A stretch of DNA of 51,974 bases from positions 1 through 51,974 of IMG/VR virus record IMGVR_UViG_3300028802_000021. One strand, written 5' to 3'. Under the pieces are notes generated by a model. The model made no database searches, was not told where the DNA came from, and was given only the letters and a program-made list of their open reading frames with translations. Position numbers and translations under genes: made by a program. This DNA is from a virus. Shown here piece by piece: positions 27,601 to 36,625 of the stretch. The stretch's first letter is position 1, and every line of letters starts with the position of its first letter.

Positions 27601-29970
27601 GGCGGTGGATGTGGAACCCCAGGCCGATTCGAACTCGACGACGCAGTAGCCCGCACCCAGGGTGAGGGGGGAGCTGCCCCGGGTGGTCCAGGTGACACTG
27701 TCGGGGGATGTTTCCAGGAAGACGCTTGAGGGCTGGTGCCGGATCCGCCACCAGGCCATCGTGACCGGGTCGTAGGTTCTGCTGACGTCGGCGAGGTAGG
27801 TGCTGCCGTCGAAGATCCGGAATCGGATGTTCGGGCCGTACTTTTCGAAGGAGAAGAACTCGCCGGTGGTGAGGTTGCGGACCCCGAAGTTGAACGCTTG
27901 GACGTTGGAGGTGGACAGGGTCACATTCGCCAGCACGTACGAGCTGGCGACGGTGTAGCTGTTGGCGGAGCGGATGAGAACGCCGGAAGCGCCGGTGGAG
28001 AGCCCGGCGGTGGTGTTGATGTTGAGGGTGCCACCGGAAACTGCGACGAGGCCGGGGTGGGTGTTGACAGTCCACTTCGCCGCATCGAGGGACGAGCCGC
28101 CGAAGTCGTCGGTGAGGGTTTCGAGCTTGGCGGCGACGAAGGTGAGGGCCGGGCTGCCCAGGGTGTTGGAGTCGGCGAGACTGTTCGGGCTGACACCCAT
28201 GGCGATGAGGTTGACGTTGTCGACACTCATCGTGGTGGCAGTTGTCGTGCCACCCCAGGTCGACTCGAACTCGACGAGGTAGGCGCCTGCCTTCAGGGTG
28301 TAGGCGGCGTTGCCCCGGACGGTCCAGGTGACACTGTCGGGGGATGTTTCCAGGTATATGGCTGAGGCGTACCGGATTCGCCACCAGAGCATCGCAGTCT
28401 GGTCGAAGACGGCGTTGTTGTTGAAGACGTTCGTGCTGCCGTTGAAGAGCCGGGCGTTGAGGGTGCCGGCGTAGCACTGGAGGTGGAACGATTCGCCGGT
28501 GGTGAGGTTGCGGACCTTGAGGGTGAACTGCTGGATGTCGGAGCCGGACAGGGCCACTTTCGCCAGGAGGTACGAGTTGGCGAGGATGAAGCTGTCGGTG
28601 GAGCGGATGACGACATTGGATGGTGCACCGTTGGCGAGCCCGGCAGGTGTGTTGATGTTGAGGGTGCCACCGGAGACGGCGACGTAGCCGGGGTTGGTGG
28701 TGGCGGTCCACTTGACCGGGTCGAGGGGGCCGGTGGTGAAGTGGTCGGTGAGGGTTTCGAGCTTTTCGAGCCCAAGGTTGACGTTGTCGACGGTGACGGT
28801 GAGGCCGGTGCCGGTGCTGTACTGGTTGGCGTTGATCTGGGCGGTGAATGAGGGTGCCGTCGGGGTGTAGGTGGCCTGCGCCTGAATCGTCCAGACGCCG
28901 CCGTCGGGTGAGGTTTCCCAGTACAGGACGGTGCCGGTGTGGCGCAGCCGCAGCCAGGCGTGGTTGGTGGCGCTGTAGGCAGGCTGAACGTCGACGATGA
29001 CGGCACCGGCGGCGTTGTACCCGCGCAGGTACAGGGTGGAGCTGCCGCCGTTCATGAAGGTGAAGGACTCGCTGGTGCCGGGCATGCCGGTGATCTGCAA
29101 GTCCACCTGGTGGTTGGTGGATGCGTTGGTGGAGAGCTTGCAGAGGAAGTACGAGTTGGTGAGGTAGAACGCGCCGTAGGTGGTGACGGTGCCGACGTTG
29201 ATGGTGGATCCCATGGCGATGTTGAGGGTGCCGCCGGAAACAGTGCAGGTGCCGATCCCGTTGGTTTTCCACTTTGTCGTGTCGAGGGTGGTGCCGGGGA
29301 AGGAGTCCTTGAGGGTTTCGAACTTCGACTGGGCAAGCCTGGTGTTGTACGGGAACCCTTCGGCGTCGGCGATGCCGTTGGGGGCGACGGGGCCAAGCGA
29401 CAGGACTGGGGCGAGGTTGACCTTGTCGAACTTGACGGGCTGGATGTTGGAGCTGGAGGCCCCCTGGACGAACAGGCGGGCCTGGAAGGTGGTCGTGCTG
29501 GTGCTGTAGCTGTACTGGTGCCGCTGGGTCCAGACCAATCCGTCAGGCGAGGTGTCCCAGTAGAGCTTGCCGGCGGTGTGACGGATCCGCCACCAGGCCA
29601 TCGTCGCAGCCGAGTAGGCGAGGGTTTGGGCGGTGAGAACCCCGCCGGAATAGAAGCGGAGGGTGCACGTCGAAACGTTCGAGAGTTCGAACTCCACCCG
29701 GATGGAATTGTTCGAGGAGGCGGCAACGAGCATGACCAGGCCCGCGTTGGAGGTGCCGAGATCCACTTTGGCGAGTAGGTACGACTCCATGAGGTCGAAG
29801 AAGGAGACGCTGTTGACGTAGGAGTAGGAAGAATTGTTGCCGATGAGGTTGAGGGTGCCGCCGCTGACGTTGAGTGAACTGCCGCCGCCGGAGGGGTCGA
29901 CGAACGCCTGCCACTGCGCATTGAGTGTGGTGCCGGGGAAGTCGTCGGTGAGGGTTTCGAGCAGTGCCAC
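24628..29970 (-). CDS. Giant minor tail protein with LamG-like repeats and Gp37-like domain
   Basis: A 1780-residue protein. Five LamG/concanavalin-like modules of about 185 residues begin LETLTDDFPGTTL (near residue 4), FETLKDSFPG (217), LETLTDHF (404), LETLTDDFGG (616) and LQEFTDYFPG (855). A series of about 14 short motifs of the form SLADPETLGAP runs from about 198 to 1290, clustered between 1040 and 1290, and Gly/Tyr-rich segments follow. From about 1345 a domain resembles the Siphovirus ReqiPepy6 Gp37-like family (FTLRLNEGGEARIDMAF). It likely joins the tail tip and binds polysaccharide on the host surface. Confidence 0.75.
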   Translation of the reverse strand: MALLETLTDDFPGTTLNAQWQAFVDPSGGGSSLNVSGGTLNLIGNNSSYSYVNSVSFFDLMESYLLAKVDLGTSNAGLVMLVAASSNNSIRVEFELSNVSTCTLRFYSGGVLTAQTLAYSAATMAWWRIRHTAGKLYWDTSPDGLVWTQRHQYSYSTSTTTFQARLFVQGASSSNIQPVKFDKVNLAPVLSLGPVAPNGIADAEGFPYNTRLAQSKFETLKDSFPGTTLDTTKWKTNGIGTCTVSGGTLNIAMGSTINVGTVTTYGAFYLTNSYFLCKLSTNASTNHQVDLQITGMPGTSESFTFMNGGSSTLYLRGYNAAGAVIVDVQPAYSATNHAWLRLRHTGTVLYWETSPDGGVWTIQAQATYTPTAPSFTAQINANQYSTGTGLTVTVDNVNLGLEKLETLTDHFTTGPLDPVKWTATTNPGYVAVSGGTLNINTPAGLANGAPSNVVIRSTDSFILANSYLLAKVALSGSDIQQFTLKVRNLTTGESFHLQCYAGTLNARLFNGSTNVFNNNAVFDQTAMLWWRIRYASAIYLETSPDSVTWTVRGNAAYTLKAGAYLVEFESTWGGTTTATTMSVDNVNLIAMGVSPNSLADSNTLGSPALTFVAAKLETLTDDFGGSSLDAAKWTVNTHPGLVAVSGGTLNINTTAGLSTGASGVLIRSANSYTVASSYVLANVTLSTSNVQAFNFGVRNLTTGEFFSFEKYGPNIRFRIFDGSTYLADVSRTYDPVTMAWWRIRHQPSSVFLETSPDSVTWTTRGSSPLTLGAGYCVVEFESAWGSTSTATTISVDNVNLVALPGANPNSAADPETLGAPDAAFVYAATVAPAGVVDPETLDLPSLVLPPPPKLLQEFTDYFPGPTLDPTKWTTSGATSTFDVDGGTLNINSGASTIGVATAVGSYTFANSHAYAKVSSASLTGHMLTMRVEPVAGGNERFYFQLNGNTNNFQCLGFDVDGNLYVNISLTYNATNHAYWRIRHGNNTVYWETSTNGTTWTGRAEYPFTLSQTLYRLAFEGRSLTATPKTARYDNVNVIPKEPNSVADAETFGDPALSFAVAAPPIAPASLADPETLGAPAVDFAVDTSPHPDSLADPETLDSPDLGFIPAPATPDTIVDGETLTGPTAYIQPTLLPAGIAELETFDEPVLSGTVNVAPGPIVDAGVPAEPYVGFQASTVTAPTLADPETLGAPSVQFFPGVIGPQGISDAQAVGQPELTYISVYSGAYNTGDYGRGPYQGMFFSPDGIIDRQAFADPDIWVVPPIPTNMVLPLGIVDDEQFGLPQAPNTDATNYTYGTGTYNYGPYSGNPGTPTDTNPSDNPSYSFGTYGYGKYYGVAEPAPPEDSLPIFASISGRIAPPMHIIGVGPWSSRIIWRGAPNYNIDPGTYPSRPALALPPATSKGFTLRLNEGGEARIDMAFTRDSTILLDEMDTDLWWRRKDPRTKQLEMIGRFNVAHLSVAASDTGVTCSAQLVDYRTILADRMIMRYLHPYLPVPTTMWDVGTPVMEIIQWIVPANLGLDLTEIDTYDLGKTTGPFQLPLGTLLSDAFDNLEAHSPHRWEWWIETPLDIHQAPKLMFFIGERGEDKGVVLFDHGKGPTPIAAWTRNGASDDYANSLYYTGDTSTGSGADAAGGVVVRLDTDINQYGQRDQQDGTSSIGGDINSIRQRANRKLQKLSDRRPSYEVTLKQGFWRGRHHIDVGDTITLILRLGKDLLNDKYRVSQITVDIDENDEEHVSMSLGRLPTSADPRSKRAPIPRLIRYLKNYNAPPRSGDVPPPDD

Positions 29971-29989
29971 TACGGGACGCTCCCCTCAA

Positions 29990-30418
29990 CTAGCCGATCT
30001 TGTAAATCTTGCCTGACGTGCTGGGCCAGGTGATCGTCACATTGCCAGTTCCCGGGGTGATCGGCAGGTTAGTTCCGGTGTCGAAGTAGAACATCAGCCG
30101 CTGCGCACTAGCGGCCACATCGGCGCCGCCAGCAATCGCCGACGCCTGGTAGACGACCAGGGCGTGAGTGGAGCCTGAGGCGGTGGTGGTGATGGTGCAG
30201 TCGTCGGCGTCGAACACCCCGGCGACCAGTGTCGGGTTGGCGAGTACCGCCGCTGTGCCGTTGACGACCCCGCCGGCGGTGGTGACGTCGGACATGAAGG
30301 TGTGGGCTGCGGAGTAGACGTACCCGGCGACGAGGGCGCATTTGGTGACGGCGGTGTCCAGGTCGAATTGGCCGCCCATGATGCCGTTCTTGAAGGCGGT
30401 GTAGCTGGCGTTAGCCAT
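29990..30418 (-). CDS. Minor structural tail protein
   Basis: A 142-residue beta-rich protein: ASYTAFKNGIMGGQFDLDTA, TKCALVAGYVYSAAHTFMSD, then FDADDCTITTTASGSTHALV and RLMFYFDTGTNLPITPGTGN. It is immediately upstream of the giant tail gene. The ATG at 30418 follows GGAG. Probably part of the tail tip; no named family is recognised. Confidence 0.6.
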   Translation of the reverse strand: MANASYTAFKNGIMGGQFDLDTAVTKCALVAGYVYSAAHTFMSDVTTAGGVVNGTAAVLANPTLVAGVFDADDCTITTTASGSTHALVVYQASAIAGGADVAASAQRLMFYFDTGTNLPITPGTGNVTITWPSTSGKIYKIG

Positions 30419-31352
30419 TGAGGGAATCTCCGTCCATGTCGTAGGTGACGCCGTCGAACATGACGTACTGGGGGGCGTTACCGGCGGGCATGGCAACAGT
30501 CATGGTGCCGTCGGTGTCGATCTTCAGGCGGCACACGTAGCTGCCGGTTTTGGCGCTGGCGTGGTCTTTGTTGATGGAGCAGGGCGCGAGCAGGTAGCGG
30601 GTGTGGGTGGGGCGCAGGTTCGGGTGGACGGCGCCGATGACGTAGTCGTTGTCGCCCTCGAAGACGGGGTTGCTGGCGCCGCTGACCCGTTTGACGCACC
30701 CGCCGAGCCGGACGACACCGTTCTCGGTGTAGAGCGCTCGGGGCCGGGACGAATCGACGCCGCTGTCTCCGGAGGCGTCGAGGATGCCGGTAGCGAGGTA
30801 GATCTGCAGGTACTCCCCTGCGGAGCCGCCGTGCCTGCGCTGCGAGTTGTCGATGTTGGAGTTTTGAATGAACGGCGTGTGGGGCTTGATGGTGATCGTG
30901 GCGATCTGGATGTAGGCGGCGACGTCACCGCCGGGAACGGGGATGCCGGAGCCGGTGTTCTGGGTGACGACGATCTGCGCGTTGTACACGTCGCTGGAGG
31001 CTGAGGTGACCCCGTCGTAGACGGCGACGTAGACGCCGTGGACCCGGTCCGACGGCGGGTTGTAGTCGAAGGTGGGGAGTTGCACGTCGACGTCGGAGCC
31101 GAGACGGACGAGGTAGTTGGATCCGGCGCCACCTACCCGGATGTAGCCGGAGTTGACGGTGACGCCGAAGCCGACGGTGGCCATCTGGGTGACCATGAAG
31201 TCGGAGCTGCCGAGGGCGCCGGTGCGCCGGGCCAACGCGGCGGTGTAGTCGCGGAAGTTGGCGGCGGTGTAGCTGATCGGGGTGCCAGCACCGCCGGACC
31301 TGAGTTGCAGGAAGTACGGCATCCCCGGTAAGGGCTGGTATGTGGTGGCCAC
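30411..31352 (-). CDS. Minor tail protein
   Basis: A 313-residue beta-rich protein. GTG 31352 has TTAGGAG upstream. Notable segments: FLQLRSGGAGTPISYTAANF, then LVRLGSDVDVQLPTFDYNPP, then YVAVYDGVTSASSDVYNAQI and HTRYLLAPCSINKDHAS. It lies between the distal tail protein and the tail-tip genes, where baseplate or fibre-adaptor proteins are expected. It begins just after the upstream gene with a short gap. Confidence 0.65.
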   Translation of the reverse strand: MATTYQPLPGMPYFLQLRSGGAGTPISYTAANFRDYTAALARRTGALGSSDFMVTQMATVGFGVTVNSGYIRVGGAGSNYLVRLGSDVDVQLPTFDYNPPSDRVHGVYVAVYDGVTSASSDVYNAQIVVTQNTGSGIPVPGGDVAAYIQIATITIKPHTPFIQNSNIDNSQRRHGGSAGEYLQIYLATGILDASGDSGVDSSRPRALYTENGVVRLGGCVKRVSGASNPVFEGDNDYVIGAVHPNLRPTHTRYLLAPCSINKDHASAKTGSYVCRLKIDTDGTMTVAMPAGNAPQYVMFDGVTYDMDGDSLNG

Positions 31353-31362
31353 GCCGACGCTC

Positions 31363-32283
31363 CTAAATGGTGAACCACTGCTCGCGGAATTGGACGGTGA
31401 CGGTGCCTTTGATCGACATGAACTGGACGTGGTGGATGCCGGGCTGCCAGATCCAGTAGGTGGAGACACCCCAGTCGACGGCACCGTAGGCGCTCATGTC
31501 GTCGATGACTTGGCTGCCGCTGCCGTCGCTGAGCCAGACGGCGCCGGAGCCCATGTCGATGCCGACTGTGTGTCCGCCGTCGAGGGTGAGCCCGTCGAAT
31601 TTGAAGACGTCACCGTCGGAGATGATCTCGGGGTCGGTGACGGGCCCGGTGATGTAGATGGTGGGGGCTACCGCGCCGTCGCCGCCGACGTTGATGGTTT
31701 CGCCGGGGTAGGTGGCGCCGACGAGGCCGAATCCTTTGGGGAAGATCGCGGGGAAGATCCAGTCGGTGGCGGCGTCGTCGTCCCCGGCGACGTCTTCGAT
31801 GGTGTACGACTTCAACCCGGAGTCGATCATCCCGCTGGGGCAGGTGAACGACAGTTGCAGGTCGATGATCGCCGCCGAGCGGGCCGTGTAGACCAGCGTG
31901 TACGGGTTCGGCCGCAGCATCATCCGGGGCTTACGGATGTCGTCGATGGGGGTGGCGTCGCCGGTGTCGTAGCGGACGACTGTGAGCTCGGGTGTGGCGT
32001 TGGGGTGGGCCATCCTGGTCAGTTCGGACACATACCAGTAGGCGTCGTGGACGGTGTCGCCGAGGATTTGCAGGTCGAGGATGACGGTGCGCTGCCCGAG
32101 GTAGCCGTTGGACATGGTGACCCCGTCGGCGCCCGCGTTCGGTGTGGTGGTGTACCGAACGTCGGGCGCCCCCAAGTCCCACGACTTGCACATGATCGGG
32201 TCTTCGCCGGATGCCTGGCGGGGCCGGATGACGACTTTGCTGGGGCCGTTGATCAGTGCCAGCTCGGCTGGCTTCACCTTCAT
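31363..32283 (-). CDS. Distal tail (Dit-like) protein
   Basis: A 306-residue protein directly after the tape measure in transcription order, as in siphophages. The N-terminal half (KVVIRPRQASGEDPIMCKSW, then LGQRTVILDLQILGDTVHDA, RPNPYTLVYTARSAAIIDLQ) fits a tube-forming Dit domain; the C-terminal half is a beta-sandwich (FDGLTLDGGHTVGIDMGSGA). It would form the ring linking tail tube and tip. Confidence 0.7.
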   Translation of the reverse strand: MKVKPAELALINGPSKVVIRPRQASGEDPIMCKSWDLGAPDVRYTTTPNAGADGVTMSNGYLGQRTVILDLQILGDTVHDAYWYVSELTRMAHPNATPELTVVRYDTGDATPIDDIRKPRMMLRPNPYTLVYTARSAAIIDLQLSFTCPSGMIDSGLKSYTIEDVAGDDDAATDWIFPAIFPKGFGLVGATYPGETINVGGDGAVAPTIYITGPVTDPEIISDGDVFKFDGLTLDGGHTVGIDMGSGAVWLSDGSGSQVIDDMSAYGAVDWGVSTYWIWQPGIHHVQFMSIKGTVTVQFREQWFTI

Positions 32284-32286
32284 GGG

Positions 32287-35200
32287 TCACACCCCCGACG
32301 GCATGTAGTTGTATCGGTTGGTGACTTCGGCGACCCGGCGTCCGTCCATGGTCACTGCGGGGGTTCCGGTGCGGGCGACGGCACCGGCGAGGAGGGCGAC
32401 GTCGCGGGGGTCGAGGCGTACCGGGCCGGAGAGGGCCTGCTCCTGCTGCTTGGTGCGGACGGTCTCGTTGCTGCCGGTGCCGTTGTAGACGGTGGAGTAG
32501 CCGGGCGGGAGTGTCCCGCCGGTGTCGTACTTGCGAACCAATCCCCCTTCGGCCTTGCCGATGTCGAAGTGGGCGTGGTCGTAGTGACCGGGGGCCATGA
32601 AGATCGACCGGAGTCCGCGCCGGTGGGCCTCACCGATGATCGCGGCGAGGTAGGCCTGTTCTCTCTTGCTGGTTCCGGCACCCTTGTTGACGTCGATGGC
32701 GCCGCCCCGGTAGTGCCACGAGTTCGGTACGTGCCCGCCGTGGACGCCGCCGAACTGCGGGTGTTCGGCGACGGAGAATCCCCTGGCCTGCAACCAGTGG
32801 CCGAAGTCGACGAGGGCCTGACCTGAGGCACCGCCCGCGCCGATGATCCCGGAGATTCCGCCGGGGGTGCTGGGTCCGGCGCCGAAGCCCCGGGAGATGC
32901 GGGCGGCGGCGTTGGCGACGCTGCCCCCGGCTCGGGTGATCGTGGCTGCGGCGATCCGGGCGAACAGGTTGTTGCCGAACTTCTTTCCGACGGCACCGGC
33001 GAGGCCACCCTCAGCGAAGCGGGGGAACTGTCGGGTGCGGATGGCTTCCATGAAGTCGGTGCCGTAGTGCTTGACCGCCGCTACCGGCTGGACGAATTCC
33101 TGCGCGGTGAGCATCGCCGGGATGTTGTCGGCTTTCGGGTGCGGGGAGAACCCGGCGACGGTGCCTCCGTCGGCATGTGGGGCTCCTTCGGTACCTCTGG
33201 CCTTCTTGGCGATGTCGCCGATGGTTTTGCCGATGTTCTTGCCGACGTCTTGGGTGGACTTGCCGGTGAGGGTGGGGATCGTCGGTGCGCCGAGCGACTT
33301 CAGAAGGCTGTTGATCTTCCCGACGAAGTTGGTGTCGACCCACGACAGAACTCTCTGCGCCGGGCCTGCCAGCTTCTCCGTCAGGGTGGCGAAACCGGAG
33401 GCGAATCCAGCGGCGGCCAGGTGCCCTGCGGTGGTGAAGATGTGCGTCAGCGGGGTGGTGATGTTCTCGCCGATCCAGGTAGGAACGGCTTCCTTCAGCT
33501 CGTTCCACCCGTTGACGAACCCGTACCAGAGCCCGGAGATCAGATCCCCGCCGATTTCGGCGAAGATCGTGGAGGGGCTGGCAATGCCGAAGCACTTCTT
33601 GAACCAGTCGACGACGCCATCGACCCAGCCGGAGATCTTGTTTTTGAAGTCGGTGTAGGCGCCGCCGGTGATGCCGTCGATGATCCCGCCGAGGATGCCG
33701 TCGCCGCCGTACATGCTGAGCTGTTCGAGCAGGTACTGTCCGACGCCCGCCCAGCCGTTGGTCTTGCCGGACAGCAGGTTCGGCAGGTCCATGCTGAAGA
33801 ACCGCTTCAGCGCGGGGGCCCACTTGCGGCCCAGCATGGTGAACATGGTGATGGCGGAGTTGTCGATGAAGGCGTTCCAGACGGTGTCGAATGAGAAGTC
33901 GTCTTTGAAGATGTCGGCGTATGAGACAAATCCGCGCTTGTCCTTGCCGAGCCCGCGCTGAAATTCCTGCCATCCGGTAGTGGCGCCGAAGAGGACGGCG
34001 GCGGTTACGACGTTGGAGACGCCTACCGCTTCAACCCCGGCGAGGATCTTCGACCCGCCCTTGAGTGGCTTGCCACCAGGGGCGGTGGGGATGACGCCAC
34101 CGGGGCCACCACCGATGGCCTTGCCGTAGACGTTGACTACTCCGGCCTGGACGTTCATGGTGGCTGTCTGCGCGCCGCCGCCGACGAACTTGTCCAGGAC
34201 TTTGAACTTGCTGGTGAGGGCGTTGCGGAGCTTGTCCATCACCGGGATCTTGATGTCGAACCCGACCGCCTTGCCGATCTTGGCGGCGGCGATGATGGCG
34301 AGCAGGGCGGTGGCGGCCTGCGGGTGCTTGACGATCTGTTCCATCGCCCATGCGATCTTGTCGGCGACGACACTGATGGCATCGGCGGCGAGCTGCGGGT
34401 TGGACGCGGCGAAGGCGGCGAACGCGGTGAAGAACGGGTTGAGGGTTGCCAGGAACCGCAGCGCCCGGAACCCGATGAAGAAGGTCGTCGCGTTTTTGAA
34501 GAAGTCGGCGATCTTCGCGTAGGGCAGTTCCTTGATGGTGGTGAAGAAGTCCTTCAGCTGCTTCTGCCCGGTGGCGGAGCTGGACCAGTCGGCGATGGAC
34601 TTGGTGAAGTCGCGGAAGCTGGTGACGAGGCTTCCGCCGGCGGGGAGGCTGGCGGTGAAGATGTTGCGGAGCAGGGTGCCGATGTTCTTGACGATGTCGA
34701 ACCACTTGCCGAGCTCAGTCCGGGAGTCTTTGAACCAGTCGGCGAGGCCACCACTCTCATCCAAAACCTTGATCCAGTCGGCGAACCTTTGCGACAGGGT
34801 GAGGATGACTTTGGACAGGGATTCGAATCCGGGTGCGGCCTTGTCGAGGATGCGGGTGATCGGGTCGGCGAGGGTGATGAGTGCCTTGCCGAGGTTGTCG
34901 AACGCCTTCGCGTTGATCTTCTGCATCCGGGCCATCGAGTCTCGGAACAGGGCGCTCTTGGTGAAGACGCCGATCTTCCCCGCGTACTTGCCGATGATGG
35001 CGCCGAGATCCCCGGCGTAGTCGGCGGCGAGCTGCAGGGTGGTCTTGCCTTTGACGGGCTGGGTGATGGCTTTGAGGAAGGTGTTGAAGCCGGGCAGGGT
35101 CTTCTGGGAGATCTCCCGCTGGAGCCTTTTGAACAGGCCCTCGTTCTTGTCGAACCAGTAGTACATTTCCTGCGCCGCCGGGGACAGCTCTTTGATCTTC

Positions 35201-36360
35201 GCTTCGAGCAGGGCGGCAGCGGAAGTAACCTTCCCCAGACCGCCGGCGGTAGCTGACGAGCCGCGCAGGGAGGCCTGGGCGTTGAGGGTGGCGTCCCGAG
35301 CATCCCGGGCCCGCTCCTTCGCGTCCTTGACCTTGTCGGAGCCTTCGACTCCCTTGCGCACCGATTCGCGCAGGTCGGTCTTCTTCTGCTTGCGTTCCAG
35401 GGCGGTGTCCGACAGCCGGGTCTGCGCGTCTCGCAGGTCTTGCCGGGCTCGGGCCCGGTCGAGGGCGGTGGCGAAGAAGTTCCGGTCTGTCGCCTGCAAA
35501 TTCTGCTTCGCTTCGGCAACGGACAGGGTGTCGTTGCGGTACTGGTTGTCGAGGTCGATGACTGCTTGCTTGAGGTCTTCGAGGTCCCGAACCGCTTCGC
35601 GGCGGGCTTTGTGGACGTCGGCGGCGGCTTTGGCCTCGTCGCGTTGGGCGTCGGCTAGGGTCCGCTTGGCCTGTGCCAGGTCGTCGGCGCTGCGCACTGC
35701 CTTCTGGGCTGCGTTGGCCGCATCTGTCGTGCCCTGGGCGAGGACAGTCTTGCGCAGGCTGAGTGCGTCGCCGATGCCCTGGAAGGCGACCAGGACACCG
35801 GACAGGCCCAGGGCGGCACCGACACCAGCAGAGCCGAGGGCGGCGATACTGGTGGAGGCTTGGACTGCTGATGCCCCCATGGCGAACAGGGCGGGGGTCA
35901 TGGCGGTGACAACCCCGTAGAGCAGGTTCATCGGCTTGATGCCCTTGCCGCCGTAGTCGATCAGCTGCGGCGACGTGAAGAGGGTCTTGTTGCGGCGGGC
36001 GGCGGACTCCCGGATGATCCGCTCCTGCTGCCGGGCCGCCTTCTCGGCGATCCGGGTCTGCTCGGCGGCGGCCTTCTCCGCCATCCGGGTCCGCTCCTGG
36101 AACGCCCGCCCTTCGGCCTGCTGGACTTGTTCGTTGAAGTTGCGGACCCGGTTGAACTGGTCCTTGATGTAGTTGGCCCGCATGCCGGCGATGTGGTTGA
36201 GCCCGGCCTGCGCGGCTCTTTTGTCGACGGTGACGGGGACTTCGAACTTGAGCCCGGCGAGTTCTTTCTTGGCGCCCTTCTCGACGTCCTTGCGCATCCC
36301 GGAGGTGTCGGCGCCGACTTTGACTACCGCATCGGCAATGACCTCATCGTCGCGTGCCAT
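32287..36360 (-). CDS. Tape measure protein with C-terminal M15-like peptidase
   Basis: A 1357-residue protein that sets tail length and passes through the tail tube. Long coiled coils lie at about residues 70-115 and 215-375 (ADDLAQAKRTLADAQRDEA and many similar segments). Hydrophobic stretches lie in the middle. Near the C-terminus (about 1190-1290) a D-Ala-D-Ala carboxypeptidase/M15-type domain shows SWHYRGGAIDVN and YDHAHFDIGK, the His/Asp zinc pattern, so it may locally degrade peptidoglycan at DNA entry. Its start lies five bases after the stop of the frameshifted chaperone gene. Confidence 0.85.
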   Translation of the reverse strand: MARDDEVIADAVVKVGADTSGMRKDVEKGAKKELAGLKFEVPVTVDKRAAQAGLNHIAGMRANYIKDQFNRVRNFNEQVQQAEGRAFQERTRMAEKAAAEQTRIAEKAARQQERIIRESAARRNKTLFTSPQLIDYGGKGIKPMNLLYGVVTAMTPALFAMGASAVQASTSIAALGSAGVGAALGLSGVLVAFQGIGDALSLRKTVLAQGTTDAANAAQKAVRSADDLAQAKRTLADAQRDEAKAAADVHKARREAVRDLEDLKQAVIDLDNQYRNDTLSVAEAKQNLQATDRNFFATALDRARARQDLRDAQTRLSDTALERKQKKTDLRESVRKGVEGSDKVKDAKERARDARDATLNAQASLRGSSATAGGLGKVTSAAALLEAKIKELSPAAQEMYYWFDKNEGLFKRLQREISQKTLPGFNTFLKAITQPVKGKTTLQLAADYAGDLGAIIGKYAGKIGVFTKSALFRDSMARMQKINAKAFDNLGKALITLADPITRILDKAAPGFESLSKVILTLSQRFADWIKVLDESGGLADWFKDSRTELGKWFDIVKNIGTLLRNIFTASLPAGGSLVTSFRDFTKSIADWSSSATGQKQLKDFFTTIKELPYAKIADFFKNATTFFIGFRALRFLATLNPFFTAFAAFAASNPQLAADAISVVADKIAWAMEQIVKHPQAATALLAIIAAAKIGKAVGFDIKIPVMDKLRNALTSKFKVLDKFVGGGAQTATMNVQAGVVNVYGKAIGGGPGGVIPTAPGGKPLKGGSKILAGVEAVGVSNVVTAAVLFGATTGWQEFQRGLGKDKRGFVSYADIFKDDFSFDTVWNAFIDNSAITMFTMLGRKWAPALKRFFSMDLPNLLSGKTNGWAGVGQYLLEQLSMYGGDGILGGIIDGITGGAYTDFKNKISGWVDGVVDWFKKCFGIASPSTIFAEIGGDLISGLWYGFVNGWNELKEAVPTWIGENITTPLTHIFTTAGHLAAAGFASGFATLTEKLAGPAQRVLSWVDTNFVGKINSLLKSLGAPTIPTLTGKSTQDVGKNIGKTIGDIAKKARGTEGAPHADGGTVAGFSPHPKADNIPAMLTAQEFVQPVAAVKHYGTDFMEAIRTRQFPRFAEGGLAGAVGKKFGNNLFARIAAATITRAGGSVANAAARISRGFGAGPSTPGGISGIIGAGGASGQALVDFGHWLQARGFSVAEHPQFGGVHGGHVPNSWHYRGGAIDVNKGAGTSKREQAYLAAIIGEAHRRGLRSIFMAPGHYDHAHFDIGKAEGGLVRKYDTGGTLPPGYSTVYNGTGSNETVRTKQQEQALSGPVRLDPRDVALLAGAVARTGTPAVTMDGRRVAEVTNRYNYMPSGV

Positions 36361-36364
36361 CGGT

Positions 36365-36625
36365 TCACCCCACTTCGATCAGGTCCTGGCTGGCTGCGTG
36401 ACGCAGACTCAGTGCGGTGCGGGAGGCGATGATCTGGGGGCTTTGGACGACTTCGGGTTCGGTCCATTTCGCGACGGCGTCCCTGGCGAGCTGGATCGGT
36501 TTGCGTTCTTCGGTGAAGTGCCGGCGGGAGTCGAGTTCGGTGTGGACAGCCCGCATCTCGTCGATCATGGTTTCCCAGAGGACACACATGGCTGCCCTGA
36601 CGGTTAGGCGTTGGCCGCCTTTTTC
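36365..36625 (-). CDS. Tail assembly chaperone, -1 frameshift extension
   Basis: This frame continues the upstream chaperone after a -1 slip at the GAAAAAG site. It reads GGQRLTVRAAMCVLWETMID then EMRAVHTELDSRRHFTEERK and ARDAVAKWTEPEVVQSPQII. An internal ATG at 36589 is not the natural start. The fused product would have 220 residues. Paired G and G-T proteins of this kind chaperone the tape measure during tail assembly. Confidence 0.75.
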   Translation of the reverse strand, partial: EKGGQRLTVRAAMCVLWETMIDEMRAVHTELDSRRHFTEERKPIQLARDAVAKWTEPEVVQSPQIIASRTALSLRHAASQDLIEVG

